DNA of 13,908 bases from Deltaproteobacteria bacterium (GTDB lineage: Bacteria; Myxococcota_A; UBA9160; SMWR01). The stretch covers positions 1-13,908 of the forward strand of contig JAFDAW010000119.1 in NCBI GenBank assembly GCA_019313605.1, read 5' to 3'. The notes under the pieces are model-generated. The model did no database searches and had not been told where the DNA came from. It was given only the letters and a program-made list of their open reading frames with translations. How positions within the stretch are numbered: position 1 is the first letter of the stretch; every line of letters begins with the position of its first letter. The position numbers and the translations under genes are program-made. Of the stretch, positions 13,387-13,908 are shown one piece after another.

Positions 13387-13908
13387 CTATCGCTTCCACC
13401 AGAAGCCGTGGAAGCTTCCGCAGTCGAGTCTTCCGAATTTCTCGCCAGCCAACTTCGTGCCGGCCGGTATGTCGACAGGCGCGTCACCGTCGAAGCGGTG
13501 ATCGATGATTCCATCGAAGTCGGTGTCCTCGTCTTGTCTCGAAGCACCGCTCGGCGCGATCGAGATCGTGACATCGGGTTTGCGATCGTTGTTGGTGTCG
13601 ACTTCGGTGCGCACGCTCTTTCCGTTTTCGTACACGTCGCGATTATCTGCCACGCCGTTACCCGTTGTATCGACTAATACCTCGGCGATCGTCCCCCCGA
13701 CGAAGATCGCGCGTGTGTTGAGTTTCTTGCCCTCTGCGTCTAGTAGGCATTGGGAAGTCACTTCGCCGGCAGCATTCAGGAACATCTTCTTGGCCGGGTT
13801 GCGGCCTCCTTCGTCCACAGCCTCCTGAATGGTCACGACAGCGTTGGAATCGAAATGGTTCAAGGTCTGCGGGCGCCCCTTACCCAGCGTATCCTGGCCT
13901 TGCCGCAC
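13387..13908 (-). CDS. C-terminal part of a protein with 24-residue calcium-binding-like repeats, partial
   Basis: The frame is open to the right edge of the window, so the start and any signal peptide are missing. The visible 173 residues hold five repeats of exactly 24 residues (about 29-52, 53-76, 77-100, 101-124, 125-148), preceded by a sixth, looser 26-residue unit. The clearest units carry EF-hand-like loops at the same phase: DTTGNGVAD (80-88), DTNNDRKPD (104-112) and DTDFDGIID (128-136), each fitting D-x-(N/D/T)-x-(N/D)-x-x-x-D. Most units then have an aromatic residue followed by a Gly turn, such as YENGK or FVGGT. The repeats are followed by a short Cys-containing tail ending GFWWKR. 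Such repeats are typical of exported or surface proteins that fold on binding calcium. A structural or adhesive role is inference. It converges with the GAF gene across 29 bp. Confidence 0.75.
   Translation of the reverse strand: MRQGQDTLGKGRPQTLNHFDSNAVVTIQEAVDEGGRNPAKKMFLNAAGEVTSQCLLDAEGKKLNTRAIFVGGTIAEVLVDTTGNGVADNRDVYENGKSVRTEVDTNNDRKPDVTISIAPSGASRQDEDTDFDGIIDHRFDGDAPVDIPAGTKLAGEKFGRLDCGSFHGFWWKR

Overview
The window is a GC-rich, gene-dense chromosomal stretch with short gaps and several translationally coupled gene pairs. It is cut at both ends: a gene runs in from the left and another runs out to the right. No rRNA, tRNA, CRISPR array, insertion sequence, integrase or phage gene was seen. 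The mix of genes is a split PqiABC (MCE) lipid-transport operon, a TIGR04073-type exosortase-associated small protein, many acyl-CoA enzymes, a lone CheY-like receiver beside a coiled-coil/GAF protein, and a secreted protein with calcium-type repeats. This points to a Gram-negative, double-membraned bacterium of the Myxococcota / Desulfobacterota ('deltaproteobacterial') kind, probably uncultured. That placement is inference from gene content, because no marker gene is present.

Left region (1-2029). The 3' end of a probable glycoside hydrolase family 3 (NagZ-like) gene is followed 10 bp later by a complete SpoU/TrmH-class RNA 2'-O-methyltransferase. A 214-bp gap then leads to an unassigned seven-helix membrane protein.

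Envelope operon (2301-5842). Four plus-strand genes overlap by 4 to 8 bp: two separate half-length PqiA proteins, a three-MCE-domain PqiB, and a PqiC-like lipoprotein. Together they encode one intermembrane lipid-transport machine: inner-membrane PqiA, a periplasm-spanning PqiB tunnel, and PqiC at the outer membrane.

Middle minus-strand pair (5856-7224). These are a tandem-domain universal stress protein whose 3' end carries a clear frame-disrupting deletion, and a small exported TIGR04073-family protein.

Acyl-CoA island (7471-11914). Four genes act on CoA thioesters: a family I CoA-transferase, an NDP-forming acyl-CoA synthetase alpha-like protein without the ATP-grasp half (opposite strand), a PECR-like short-chain reductase, and a CaiD-like enoyl-CoA hydratase. 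The reductase and hydratase form an operon that diverges from the synthetase-like gene across a 91-bp shared control region. The chemistry would suit activation, hydration and reduction of an unusual acyl-CoA. The substrate cannot be read from the sequence.

Right region (12161-13908). A single-domain response regulator sits just upstream of a coiled-coil/GAF protein, with two small inverted repeats in the leader. Convergent to them is the 3' part of a protein built from 24-residue calcium-binding-like repeats.

No wholly new multi-gene system is obvious. The best leads are the deletion in the stress-protein nucleotide loop, the acyl-CoA island with its atypical reductase and lone synthetase subunit, the receiver/GAF pair, and the exactly periodic repeat protein.
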